Shown here in pieces: positions 48,710 to 61,294 of a stretch of 64,000 nucleotides of DNA. Numbering within the stretch: position 1 is the stretch's first letter; every line of letters begins with the position of its first letter. Where the stretch lies: contig JANATG010000001.1 of the NCBI GenBank assembly GCA_029449235.1, positions 1,798,001-1,862,000 of the forward strand. The letters run 5' to 3'. The DNA is from Linnemannia schmuckeri (taxonomy: Eukaryota > Mortierellomycota > Mortierellomycetes > Mortierellales > Mortierellaceae). The notes under the pieces are model-generated. The model had not been told where the DNA came from and did no database searches. It saw only the letters and a program-made list of their open reading frames with translations. A program made the position numbers and the translations under genes.

Positions 48710-48752
48710 AAAAAAAAAATGAAGGATATAAATTATATTGCATTTATGGAAC

Positions 48753-51700
48753 ATGGTAGCCAAAAAAAATTACCGTGACGTAACAGCTGCTGTGGTTTTA
48801 CCACCAACACCTTTCTCCTTCACGCCATCGTCTTGGACGTCGACAATCACACGCCGACCCCAGGAGCTTGACACGCCCATGTACAAACACACGCACGAGG
48901 ACGACTATCCAGAGTCATTGAATGGGTAATGCTCTTTTTGATTCAGCTTGATTCAGCTTGTTTCAGTACCTCTGCCTGAAGAGGTGGCGTGGTGCTTAAG
49001 GCTATTGTTTCGAGGAAAACGACCCGCCGTGGACCTTCATAACTGACTTGTAATGCTATGAGCCTGGTTACAACAATAGTGGATCCAAGCGGATTAAAGA
49101 CACTGACCAGACTCCTATCATGTCAGACTTCATATACCCGGAGGCTACTTCTAGTGCTTCTCAAGCGTTAAGGGTAATGATCCATGCATGATCTTTTGTT
49201 TGGACATGATTGTTTCAGGGTACAAACATCTAACTTGGCTCCTTTGATTCTTAGCCGCTCAACCCTCCTCAACGTGTCTCTAACGGAGGTGCCAGGGTGG
49301 ATATGACGCCCTGGCAGCATAAACGATGCTCGGATATCTTGAAAGAGCTCAAGAAAAATCCAGCCTCACTGGACTTTCGCTATCCCGTCGCTTATCAGGA
49401 AATGCGCCTCTTCGACTATCCCGAAATCATCAAAAACCCCATGGATCTCTCGACTATCGACAAAAAACTCAAAGCACGGAAATACGAGGCGGTCGATGAT
49501 TTTGTCAGCGACATCAATTTGATCTTTTCTAACTGTTACCTCTACAATGGACCACCGGGACCCATGGCTGTTGTGTCGGAGCATGCCGCGAAACTCGAAG
49601 AAGTATTCAAAAATGCGTTGGCCAAACTGCCCGTGACGGTAAGTGGATTATGTACAATGTGGCTACACCTCTCGTCTTTTTTTTAGGACATATTCTCTCT
49701 TAGAACATATCTTGATATTGGACAGTACAATTAATGGTGTGGTTTCTAATTGTGGTAGGAGCCCAATATGGCATCGGAGCCTGTTGTGGTCAAGGCGAGC
49801 TCCAAAAAGCCTTCAGCACCAAAACCTAAGAAGGATATCCTCAAAAAGGAAGAGAAAAAGAAGGAGGTGAAACTGATGCCTGTTCAGCTTGTCGCTCCAG
49901 CATCTACCGCCATGACCAGCATGCACCAGGAGCATACACGGGCGGATTCAGAGGAGCGGCGGCCAAAGCGGGATGTTCAGGCGCCATCAAAGGAGATTCC
50001 GACAGGCAGCTCGAAGCGGAAAGGACAGGGCAAATGGAAATCCGACCCGCAACTGCGTCACTGCCAGAATATCTTGAAGGAGTTCGCTAAAAAGTCCAAC
50101 GCAGAGTTCATGTTTCCGTTTATGCAGCCTGTGGACTGGAAGGCGTTCAAATTGTTCAGTTATCCAGAGATCATCAAAAATCCAATGGATGTGTCAACTA
50201 TTCGAACCAAGCTAGAATCAGACGAGTACGACAATGCGGCACAGTTCGAGGCGGATATCCGACTTATGCTGAACAATTGCTACACGTTCAACCCTCCAAC
50301 AGACCCCGTCCACCAGATGGGCCAGCGACTGCAGAAGCTGTTCGAGAGCAAATGGGCAGAGTTACCTCGAGAGCCGACACCCCCACCAGTGGAAGAAGTG
50401 ACCATTGACTCTGAAGAAGAGGAAGAAGAGCCAGATGTAGATTCTTCAGGTGTGGTGTGCTTCTTTTTTGCAATTCATATTGGTATAATTTTTGTGCATG
50501 TTAATCCTGTTGTTTATTGTTTCGATTTTTTCCTCTGTTTATTTGGGCTTTTAGATGACAAAATTGCTGCCATGGAACGGGATTTGAAGACTTTGTCAGA
50601 GAAACTGGAGACCATGAAGGCGACAAAAAAGAAAGAGAAGAGTAGCAAGCACCCATCAACGTCAAAGCCAGTGCAGGAAAAGCCACCAAAGTCTAAATCG
50701 TCTTCGGCATCCAAATCCTCGATCAAGACGCACGATCATAAGGCCTCTAGCTCAAAGAGGTCGAGACCTGTTTATGCTAGCAGCGACGAAGAGGACGATG
50801 TCCCTATAATTACGCTCAAGCAAAAGCAGGAACTCAGCGAGAATATCAGCCGACTGGAGGGAGAGAAGCTGGCCAAGGTGATCCAGATCATTCACAGGAG
50901 CATGCCCCAGCTACGCGATGTAAGTTTTCCTTTATCAGTAACGCACGCTTGTATCGGCGATGGTCAATCAGAACCAATCAGCCAGCTACTGACAGCATCT
51001 ATTCATTTTCGATCATTATAGAACGGTGGTCAGGATGAGATTGAGCTTGAAATGGATGCGCTGGATCCAGCCACTCTTCGCGAGTTGTATTTGTATGTGC
51101 GCAAAAATTCTGCGACTAAACGGAAACGTCCCGAGCCCAAGAAGGTTAACGTTCAATATGCGCAAGAGGACTCGGTCAAGAGGATATCTGAGCTGGAAGG
51201 CAAGCTTCAAAAGTTTGACGCGTCTTCGAGCCATGGTATGTAAACTTGGAAAGATATTTCATGACTGTTGTATGCAATTGACGAATAATCAACATGTACA
51301 TAAATGCTAACCAAGCTAATGGTTATCATGGTGTAGCAAACGGCAATTTGTCGCACTCTAGTGACCTCTCGAGCTCATCCGACTCTGATTCCGACTCCAA
51401 TGACTCAGGTATACACAGCACTGTCATTGCCAATTTGGAATGGATATCAACATTGTGCTAAAGTCAGGACCTCGACACTCGCGACTCTATTGCAAACTTA
51501 CTAACGTTTTTCTTGGAATTTCTTTTCTCTGCCTTCTAGAACCAGTGCGTCCTTCAGCCCGCAAGTCCAAGAAAGCGGCAAGCCCACCACCTTCCAAGTC
51601 GAAGCAGGAGGCACACGTTCCGTCTCATAAATCAAGACAGGAATCGCCTTCTCCATATCGCAAGCTAACATCACCCCCATCTCACAAACCAAAGCAGGAA

Positions 51701-53267
51701 TCACCGCCCCCATCTTTCAAGCCGAGCCAGGAAACAGCGCCCATTCCTCGCAGGCGAAAACAATCAACACCTCCCCCTCCTTCGCGCAGGTCGAAGCCGT
51801 CAACGCCACCAACCTCACGCAAGTCCACTCTCGACTCGCTTTGGCCAAACGACTTGCAAGGAGGCACCAAGACTGCAATGTCTTTTGACGTTGCCCCTCT
51901 CGATTTGAAGGCCATTAGTGCAGTCAGCTCGAATGTGACCAAGGACAAAGAGGTCCACAGCCGAAAGCAGAGCATTGTAAGTCTGATCATCTTTTTTGCA
52001 ACATGGTAATGTGGACACATGCAGGCTGATTATTGGTGCGGACAGACCTACTGATGACCATTTTTTATTGTAATAGGAGGTGACCGAGCTTGAAAACATG
52101 GAGCACTGGGCTGCGTTCCCTGCTGAGATTGAGCCAAGCTCGTCTTCCAACCCTTCATCATCTCGCCAGGGCGAGGTTCAGAAATCTGAGAAAGACAAAG
52201 CTTACGAGAAGTTTATGGCCGAAGAAAAGAAGGTATTATCTGAAGTCCCTGTTGCAAACGATTGACCATGTCGTTATCCTATTTGTTGCCTTTATTGTCT
52301 ACAGATTCGTTTTCATTGCTAATTTTTTAAGATAATATAGAAACAACAACTTCGCGATGAGCAGTTGCGCCGAGAGGCAGAAGTTCGTGAAGAGAATGAG
52401 CGCCGACGCGCAGAAGAACGCCAGCGCGCTGAGGAGGATCTTAGACGCTCTGGGTATGCAAATTGCTCTGCCTGAATTAACTAGATGTATACTTGAGGAT
52501 TAGGACAGCTACTTATCCCTCAAACCTTTGACCTCTGATTATGTTTCGTTAATAGCAAGGAGGTTCGTCGCCAAACGTTTTTGCGGGAACAAAGGCGCCA
52601 GGAAGAACTTCAGCGTCAGCGTGCGGAGGCCCTTGAACGGAAGCGTGAGCTTTTGAAGGCAGAAAATCCATTGTGGGATCAGGCTTACATGATGCAACAG
52701 TTCGAGGCTGAAATGGAGCAAGACCGCCGTGAACAACTCCGACTCCACCAGGAGAAGATGCGAATTGCTCGTGATGCTATCCTTGCGGACCCATTGTTCA
52801 ATGACCCTATCGCTTATTACAACAATCCGATCGCCTTCAACAATCCTATGGCCATGTATGGCTCGTACGCCTGGCAAATGGACTCGCCTGATGTCTCTAA
52901 CGGAATGCCTGGATCGTCTGGCACTTCGCCTACACAGTCGTGGTCACCACCACTGTCTCAACCACCACCTCCAACTTATTCACCGCCTCCGCAAACTGTC
53001 CCACCGCCTCCAGCCCATTCACCACCATCGCAGACTGTCCCACCTCCGCCACCCCCCCCGCCACCACCACCACCATCGAGTTCGCCTCCACCGCCTCCAC
53101 CCCCACCTCCAACAAGCTCGCCTCCACCCCCACCTCCTCCACCCCCACCAGCTCCACCTGCAACGGATGAGGCGCCAGCCAGAGCGCCTCTTGTCCCCGC
53201 TCCACCTGCCCAGCCGGCCTTGGAGGATGGATTTGATGAGGACGATATGAATTGCGACGAAGATTAG
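48753..53267 (+). CDS. BDF1: BET family double-bromodomain protein
   Basis: Eleven exons: 48753-48925, 49080-49173, 49255-49638, 49759-50449, 50555-50919, 51022-51235, 51337-51408, 51540-51976, 52077-52232, 52341-52453, 52556-53267 (1136 residues). BET proteins bind acetylated histone H4 and recruit transcription machinery. Bromodomain 1 (about 104-215) has YPEIIKNPMDLSTIDKKL and acetyl-lysine Asn in FSNCYLYNGP. Bromodomain 2 (about 317-415) has YPEIIKNPMDVSTIRTKL and LNNCYTFNPPTDP. The ET domain (about 533-600) has LSENISRLEGEKLAKVIQII and MDALDPATLRELYLYV. A Ser/Asp run and a Lys/Pro region follow, then MEHWAAF, KAYEKFMAEEKK, a long Arg/Glu coiled coil (about 862-980) and a poly-Pro tail. 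The last part resembles the C-terminal half of animal BRD4 and is absent from yeast Bdf1/2. The first exon is the least certain, because a LINE sits directly upstream. Confidence 0.93.
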
Positions 53268-53478
53268 TCTGCTTTCAAATCATCTCGCACACTGTTGACA
53301 ACGATAAAACAAAATAAAAAAATTAAAAATTAATACGTTCAGACATAGGTGCTCCTGGAAAGTCACTTTCATCGCGTGGAATATTAGACGAAACAGCTCG
53401 CTTTAAGACTGTTATTTTAAGCGGTAACCAAGACAAAAAAACTTCAGCACCGCCGTCTTTCTTCTCGCCACCAACAAG
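53268..53478. promoter_or_regulatory. Intergenic region between BET and KNL1 genes
   Basis: This 211-bp spacer has an AAAATAAAAAAATT stretch near 53310, a likely poly(A) signal for the BET gene. The remainder must hold the KNL1 promoter. No specific element was recognised. Confidence 0.4.
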
Positions 53479-56400
53479 ATGGACGAAGGCATACTATCGC
53501 AGGAAGAGGGCATACTATCGCAGGAGCCATCGCCGGTTTCATCGCCGGAACCATCGCAGACCGACACTCTCCTTCAAGACACCACACCTTCACTTTCAGC
53601 AGAAACAACAACAGCAGCAGAAGAGGCAACAACATCAGCGGAAGAGGCAACAACAGCAACACAAGCAGCAGCAGTATCAGAGACTGAATCAACCGAGGCA
53701 GCTAGCATCATTACAACAATAACAGCAACATCAACGTCGACATCAATAACAACGGAATCAGCTCAGAAGCAATCCTCAGAGAATGAACAACATGGATCCA
53801 TCCCTCAAAAACGACCCGTGCTCAAGGAAAACGGAGCTGACTTTACGGGCGAGGATGAATCACCTGCAGCAGCCGAAGCTAATCAGGACAAGAACAACGA
53901 CAACGCTCATGGCCGTGCAGATTCGCCCCCTTCGCCCAAGAAGAGAAGAATATCGGTGCGGGTCATCAACGCGCTCGCCATCAGCACTCTAATTTGTCAG
54001 CTCAGTTCTTTGGCGGTAGAAAACCAAGGTACTAATGAGTCCTACTATCTTTATTTCTTGGCAATAGCTTCCAGGAAAGTCAATTCTTAAATCTACTGGC
54101 CTTGAAGACGAAGGGGATTTAACAGGAACCCAAGAGACCCCAGATCATACAGGCACGATTGATAATGGAGAATTATCGGGCGTCGACATCACAGAGACAT
54201 TCTCATCCACAACGTAAGCAATCAAATACTTGCTCTTTTGTCACGTTTAGCTTCTTGCTATCATGTTGATTACCAGGGATGACATTTAATTCAACCCTGT
54301 TTTTAAAATTCCCTCTAGCGAGTTTTTGAAACGAAGCCGAAAGTCAATTGGAAGACGCGTTAGTTTCGCAGCAACTGCCAGAATCAGGTACGGGATACAC
54401 TGCTCTAATTCAGAAAGAGAATTGACAATAACCTCGGGGCAAGACAAGGATCGATCAACCGTGCTAACCAAATAGACACCCATTGTTTTGCTAGAATGTT
54501 TGAGCGCGACGACAAGGAAGATGAACACGCAAAGACAATGAGCTTTATTGAAGGCAAAAAGGCACAAGTTAACCCGAGTAACGCCCCTTTCACATTCCAG
54601 AGCAGCCGTCAGTAAGTAAATGGATGAACGCATCTTGGACTCAAAGGCACCATGGTACATTATCAACCGCATCCTCACTGTCATATCTTCGGACGTCTAG
54701 GGATAACGATACCAACAACACTGTCAGCTCCATGGAAAGCAGTGGTCCTAGTCAGGATAATCAGGATAATCAGGAGGACGAAAATACGCAAAACACACAT
54801 ACCTCAAACGGAAGCACCGACTCCGAGAAAGAGTAAGTCTTGTTTATTTTATATCCAGTACATTTTGTAATGATATATGCCAAATTAACAATTTCATTTA
54901 TCGTTATTATCCATAGACGCAGTTTTGAGGTCAATATAGCTCATGGATATTCCGATACTACTTCAGGAAGTTCCGAAGCAAATAGCGGCTTATACTTGCA
55001 ATCGTTACTCCCCGCGGATGGACTTGGAAGTTTCGATGACATGGGTCACTCGAGCGACAGCAGCGGCGATGACGATATCAACTACTTTCCGGATGTGCAT
55101 CTTATGAAACGGTCCTCCGGAGTCGGGATCTTTGAAGGCGACCAGGACGCTGATCTTGGTCCCCAAGTTGAGGTTGGCCAGGCAAGCCACAGTGGTTTTA
55201 CTCAGCAAATGGACCACCTTGATGATGGAACGGGGGACATGTCACTTGTGAGTGAGGACTATAGCATGGATTTTAAGTTCCAAAGCCACAGATCTTCTCT
55301 TCCAGGGAGGCAACCGGCACCGTTCGGTGGAGATGACAGAGCTGAGAATTCGACGACAGAATTCGCCAATAACTTGCAATTACTTGCCACGCACGCTGAA
55401 TCCTTTTCTACTGGGCCTCCGCATGGACATTCTGATCTCGGGTCTGTGGCCGGCGTCATGGATGAAGCTATTATAGCCAATGCCAGGCAGGCTCTCGACA
55501 TGCTGGAAGAGCAGATTCCGGGCGACGAGGACACAGATATGGACATTACAGCGCCAATTGGGACAGGGATTCAGGAACTTGCACACGAGATGCCTCCAAT
55601 AGCATTTCATACAGCCGAGGACCATACCGCCATGTTCTCTGATTTTGGCAGTCAGATGGATATGACCCAGACCATTGGCGTAGGTATCGTAGAGGCCATC
55701 ACGGCTGCACCATCTACTCAAGACGACACCACATCACAAGCCGGGACTCCCATGGATATGACGCAGCCCATTGGTGTGGGTATTGTGGAGGCCGTTCAGG
55801 TTGCGACATCGACTCAAAACGACACCGCGTCACAAGCTGAGGAAGCAAAGAACACCGAAAATAGCATCGATGTCAATACATATCAAATACTCGAAACACC
55901 TCGCCGGCAAAGCTTCAACAGCCGAGCTTCTCTACGCGCGAGCTTTGGGGCTATTGATGTTGCCGCTAATCAATTTCAAACAGCCCATGCAGAGGTATCC
56001 GAGCAGCATGAAAAAGAACGCCGACAGCCACCTTTTAACGAACCAGGTAACAATGACAGTGACGCGAAAATATCACTTCGTTTTGCGAAAAGGAGAGTGT
56101 AAGTCACAGAAATACTGACTTGATAGAGAACGTGTCATAATCTCAATCTCTTAGTCTTTCAAGCTCCTCAAATCAGTCCTGCGACGAGCAATCTTGCCAA
56201 AAAGATTGACCGTTTCTTGGTCGGCGAGCCGTCTGGGTTGATCAGCGGACCTCAAGGAGACGATCAGTACAACACTTTGGACTTTTTACGCGAGCAGAAT
56301 CGTGTTCGGAAGTCGATCACGGGCGTCTCAACAGATGGCGGTGATATTTCACAAGATCATACCAACAACTTCACCAACGACTTCATCAACGATCACTCTA

Positions 56401-58690
56401 CGGGAGCATCTGGGCCGGAAGTTGGCGACGTGTCATACGATGCAGGAGCTGACGAAGATTCTATTTCTGAAGTAATGAACCAAGACATACGAAGATTCAT
56501 TTCTACACATGGCTGTATTGCACAAGACAGTTCGACCATCTAATAAGAACTCTCTATGCTTTACTTCTTCAATAGTTGCCGCCCATTTCGTTGAGCCAGT
56601 TTCTAGGACTTGTGGGAATCTCTTTTCTGGATCAGCTCTACACGAGTACTCGCCGCAGAACCATCCCTCACCAGAGCAGCACCTCCGAGTCATATCGGAG
56701 CGCGGACTTGATCAAGGCAAAGGCAATCTTCACACAGGAACTCAACTCGTATCGCGATGCGTGTCGACTGTTGAAGCAGTCGATCGAAAAGACGCGGGCG
56801 TTCTGTATAGAGCAAGAGAAGAAGGTCTTGGAGAGCAATCCAGACTACTTTCGCGAATTTCGAGAGAGTAATGCCGACACGAAAGAGTTTATGAAGGATC
56901 GACTTAAATTGGTCAAGTCCCACGCGAAGCTGGATACTAGTGTCCAGTTCAGTGGACTCAAATCGGAGCTTTTGGAGCGTCAGCAGGCATCTTTGGAGGA
57001 GCATTTGGATAAACTGAAGAAGGTTCGTACAAACTGATGTACAATCGGGATCGGTTATTTTTCGATAAACCTCACAACATGCTAACCAATAACTTTTGTG
57101 GTGCTCCTGCTCTTAGGATATTGCTAATCTTGGTCAGCTTGCGTCGGAAGTATCGAAGGAGAAGGCCAAGGTGTCGCCAAGGCACGCGGAACTTAAGCGA
57201 ATCGTGGAGCAGGCTACTGCGCGGAGGAGGGCCTATGCGCAATGCGACAAGGAGCAGCTCAGGATGCTTACAGAGGCTGTTGACGAACAAGGGTAAGAAC
57301 TCGATTAACAAGAACGCGGACTCAGTGTTCATGACTTTTTCGAATATGAAATTAATAATTATGATATTATGTGCTCTCTGGCATATGCACTACTAGAACT
57401 CAAATCGAACACTTCAAGTCAGTGAACGAGAGGAAGGAGAAGGAGCTTGCAGAGGTCCGGGCCAGGGTTGCACAGCTGCGTTTGTTGGAGCAGACAACCA
57501 AGGAGCGCGTTATGGCTGCAGAAAAGACCATCCAGGAGAATCAATATGTGCGTCCTGAGGATGTGTCACGGGCCAAACATCGACTGAGCGTCATTCAGGC
57601 AACCCATCGGTGGGAACCTCTTCGGTCACCACAGGATTCCTCCCCCTCGGCCGCTAATGGATCTGCTTTTATGGTGGCGAAGGCTGGTAGTAGCACACTA
57701 GAGTTTGTTTACGACAGAGCTGTGGTTGTCGTGATTGATTCATCTAGGATTGGAAAGGATTCAGAGGCAGTCAAGGTTTCTGCATTTGAGGAGGAAGTGG
57801 TGGACTTTGACTTGTCTTTGGGGGATCAACAACGGTTGCATATATCGGCCCTCGCATCCAAAATGCGGCCATCCATGAAAGACGTAAGTGATCATATCCT
57901 TAGAGTTGTTGGATGTGTTAATGCTTGTCATTGGTCTATGAAAGGTCGCGAGATTAGTCTTACTCATGTTGTTTCCAAAACATAGTATTTCCCACTGTTA
58001 CGCGATTACACGAGTATGGTGGCGGCCAAGTACAAGATCGGAACGACGATTGGCAAGATCCTGAGCGACGTGAGTCAGTTCTGGACGAGGATCTGTCTGA
58101 TCCGACGGGACATAGAATTGGTACGAGCTTACCATGTGGTTGATCTTGTGGCTGGATCTGCAGAGAACCTCAAGGAGCTCGAGCTCAACGCAAGTCCACA
58201 AACCAGAAGACAGAGTGCTGCTGTCACGCCTGTGGTCCTGTTGGATATCCGGGTCCGATTTACGGGACCCATTCTTGGTGCTGGTGCGAGGAGGAGGGTT
58301 CCTGATCAGAGTAGTAGCGATAGCAAGAAGCATGGCCATCAGCGTCAAAGTCCGGAGGAGGAACCTGTCAAGTTTTATTTGTGGTTCACGTTCACACTGA
58401 GTGACCTACTGAGCTTCCCTGGCCCTAATTCTTTCACGTGGCGTCTTGAGCTTGTTTATGGCGATATCAGGTACAGTATTTTCAACATGTCTGGTGCCAA
58501 AAGCGAAACTTGTAATTGTTCTAGTTTGAAATGCATCTTACAGCATACTAACATAAGGTTACTGGCTCGTCTTTCTTCCTTGCCCAGCCACGAGCATGTT
58601 GCCCAGGCGGTCGGTCCCTGTGTTAAGAAGGGCGGCTATGATGTCATGCGCGATATCTGTGTCAAAGTCAACCAACTCCTCAGAACGTAG
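53479..58690 (+). CDS. SPC105: Kinetochore scaffold Spc105/Spc7/KNL1
   Basis: Twelve exons: 53479-54028, 54075-54213, 54319-54387, 54495-54611, 54701-54832, 54917-56046, 56155-56471, 56576-57022, 57117-57292, 57397-57883, 57986-58470, 58588-58690 (1383 residues). KNL1 links the Mis12 complex to checkpoint proteins and PP1. Both PP1 motifs are present after splicing: SILK (about 186-189) and RVSF (243-246). Three MELT-like motifs follow: MDIT (544), MDMT (583) and MDMT (615), each continuing with PIG or TIG and a GxGI sequence; Mps1-phosphorylated MELT motifs recruit Bub3-Bub1. The conserved C-terminal part starts near 860 (ISLSQFLGLVGISFLDQLY), runs as coiled coil to about 1100, and ends in the RWD region (HVAQAVGPCVKKGGYDV). 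The first intron is only 46 nt and its donor is the weakest call; the acceptor before exon 7 could be nine bases further on. Confidence 0.93.
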
Positions 58691-58797
58691 TATATGAAGA
58701 CACCAAGTCGTCGTAAAGTACAAGTTTTATTTCAAAACAAAAATAGTAAAAAAAAAACCATCAATAATGTTCCCTCAATCTACAGCTTTCTGCCAAT

Positions 58798-61294
58798 TTA
58801 TCCCAAGGAGACGGGCAAAAAATTGCCTACAATCACCGTGGGGATGTTATACTTGTCTCTCCGAATGGTGAACGAGAAGCAACAAGAAATAACGTTCTGG
58901 GACTCGGGGTCCGGGTTCTTGAGGAGACAAGATGTCAAGACGGCCTTTTGGCCGGCATCAAAGGCAATGTTACCGTATTTTTCCCAATAGTTGACTGCAG
59001 ACTCTTCGGCCATCAGTTCGTATATACACAGACGGCCCTCTCGCAGCATCTCCAGCGGTACGTTTACCAAAGAAGCAAACTCCTTGTTGCCCTTGTAGAT
59101 CTCTCCTGTTCGGCGCCAGAGACATGCAGGGATGCCCATTGAGCTGAACACTCGGTCATAGTCCTATGGCATGGTATGATAGTAATATACACACGCGTAA
59201 ATAGGTTAGAAAAAAAGGTGTTGTGCAATTTTGTAGCCTGCCCAGAGGAATTTATGTGTGTCTGTATTTGTTGGGCAAAAGGGGATAGCTGCGCAAATGA
59301 CAATCTAAGCCAGCATAAAATCCCAGACAGGCAAACCGAGAAATAATTGATCCACAGAAATTACACAGAAACTTACAAGCAAGAGTCGCTCAAAAGCTTC
59401 CTCGACAAGGACAAGGTCAATATCGGTCAAGGATTGAGCCACCGTCCTGAATGCCGGTCGGAAAGTGCCCATAACGTTCAATATCCTCTGTCTGCTGATA
59501 TTCGACATGCTGTTCAAAAGTAAAATCGTGAATAAAAAATTACAAGGTTAGTGTTTTCAATTGATACCGACAGGCACACAGGTCAATGTTATCAATACCT
59601 GCAAATAAAAAATCTTACTTGCTGTCCATGTATTTCTGAAGGCGAGAGTATCCGTTAACATAGTTGTAGGGCTTTAAGAAGCCAGCCTCGAATTTGGCGT
59701 TAATAACCTGGGTCAGTCGGTCCTCGTTGGTGCCATCACTAGGGTCTGCCGCTGTCAAGAAGAATTTTTCGGTTGTGTTGACGGGAATTCCTGCCTCACA
59801 AAAGATGTTTTGCTGATCACCTCCCAGACTCTCCAAAAAGTCACTAGGTAAAATTACATGATGCAAAGACGTCAGGAATTGGAGTTTACATGCGTTTCAA
59901 AATAACGTGGCATCCTGTTGCACATATCCGTGTCAACTCAAAACGCACCTGATGACAGTAAATTCGTTACCCATATGCTCACTCGCAAAGGTCAATGGGG
60001 TCACAGGAAGAGCTGACAGTTGGTTGTTGAATCCATAAAGAGGCAAGCCCAAGTTGTTGGCCTGGAGCTGCTGTTGTTGTAATGCAAGTTGTTGCTGTTG
60101 TTGTGGAGTGAGCTGTGTTTGATTCTGGGCAGCCTGCTGCTGCTGCTGCTGCGAAGTCCTCCGTGCTAAGTACGGTAATGTAGATATGCTCCATTGTAAG
60201 AGAAAGTCGTTGCAATCCATAATCTCAATCCTTGGATCAATTCCAAACAAGAGTCGCCTTATCAAAAAAAATACCTTCAGGAGATCGAGAGATGCTTGGA
60301 GCTGGGGTTCCTGCGTTACTTGAGCTGGCGCTGGCTGGTTGCTGCGAGCCAGCCGTTCCTGACGCCGATGGTTTAGGTTCATCATGACACATATGTCCGA
60401 TATTTCGCTTGATGCATCGCTGACAAGGACGGCCTATTGCATATTCGTTGTTGGTTGCCTTGTTAGTAAGAAAGAGGATGATATAGAGCTTGCATCCTTA
60501 TTACTTCGGCAGTTGCTGTACTTACCATCGTCGCAAGTCATATGGGATCGCCGACAATAGACACATGCTAACAAAAAAAAAAGACGGGGACAAATAACAG
60601 AGAAAAGAGGTGAGTGAGTGTCCATGTCCAATACCGAAATATGGAGCGACAACGAACAACTGGGGTCCTGAGTTTGAAAAACGTCGGTCGGTTGAACTGG
60701 TTTTGTCGTTCTCGACAAAAGTAACAGGAGTTTTTGAGTTTTTTTGTTGAGTCGATGGATATTATTGCCTGTCGCTGATCGACAAGTTGCTCTTCTGGTG
60801 TCCAAAGTAAAAGAGTCGTCCTGATATGTCCACGAAAGGAAGAAAGACCGAAAGCCATAGATGAACCCCGTACATTAAACCACCTTCCTTCCACCTTTAT
60901 ACACCAGTCTTCCTACACTAACCCCACTTTTCCCAAATACAAAGAAAAAACTGCCTTCAAACCACCCTGTTTTCATGTGAGCGATCATCAAACAAACAAT
61001 CAAAAAAAGATGTAGTGGGTTCAGCTCGAGTGATAATATAACAAAAATTCAGGACTTACCATGAGTCACTTTTCTCCGCTTGGGACCACCTCGTTTCTTC
61101 TTGGCCTCGGCCGACTCGTCGTCCAGCTGTTGTTGAGTCATAGCTGCTCCTCCTGCTCCTGCCCCTGCTCCTGCTCCTATGGAGGACGACGAGGAACCGC
61201 CCTGGTTGTCCTTGTTGGTGTTGTTTTTGTTGTCATCGTTGGTGGTGTTCTTGTTGCCACCATTACCGTTTGTTGACTCTGTCGGTTGATTCAT
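58798..61294 (-). CDS. ERT1: ERT1/AcuK-type Zn(II)2Cys6 transcription factor with PAS domain
   Basis: Seven exons on the minus strand: 61294-61060, 60567-60526, 60433-60275, 60165-59949, 59843-59619, 59509-59377, 59163-58798 (458 residues). The Zn cluster (about 80-107) is built across three exons: ACVYCRRSHMTCDDG, then GRPCQRCIKRNIGHMC and HDEPKP. The RSHxTCDDGRPCQRCIKR block is the hallmark of the ERT1/AcuK/AcuM/Rds2 family, which regulates gluconeogenesis and non-fermentable carbon use. The C-terminal PAS-like domain is seen in SSMGIPACLWRRTGEIYKGN and LREGRLCIYELMAEESAVNY. A Gln-rich segment lies between. The N-terminus is Asn/Gly-rich and ends in the basic PKRRKVTHG. It converges with KNL1 (107 bp apart) and diverges from UBE2W. 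The first in-frame ATG is at 61294. Confidence 0.93.
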
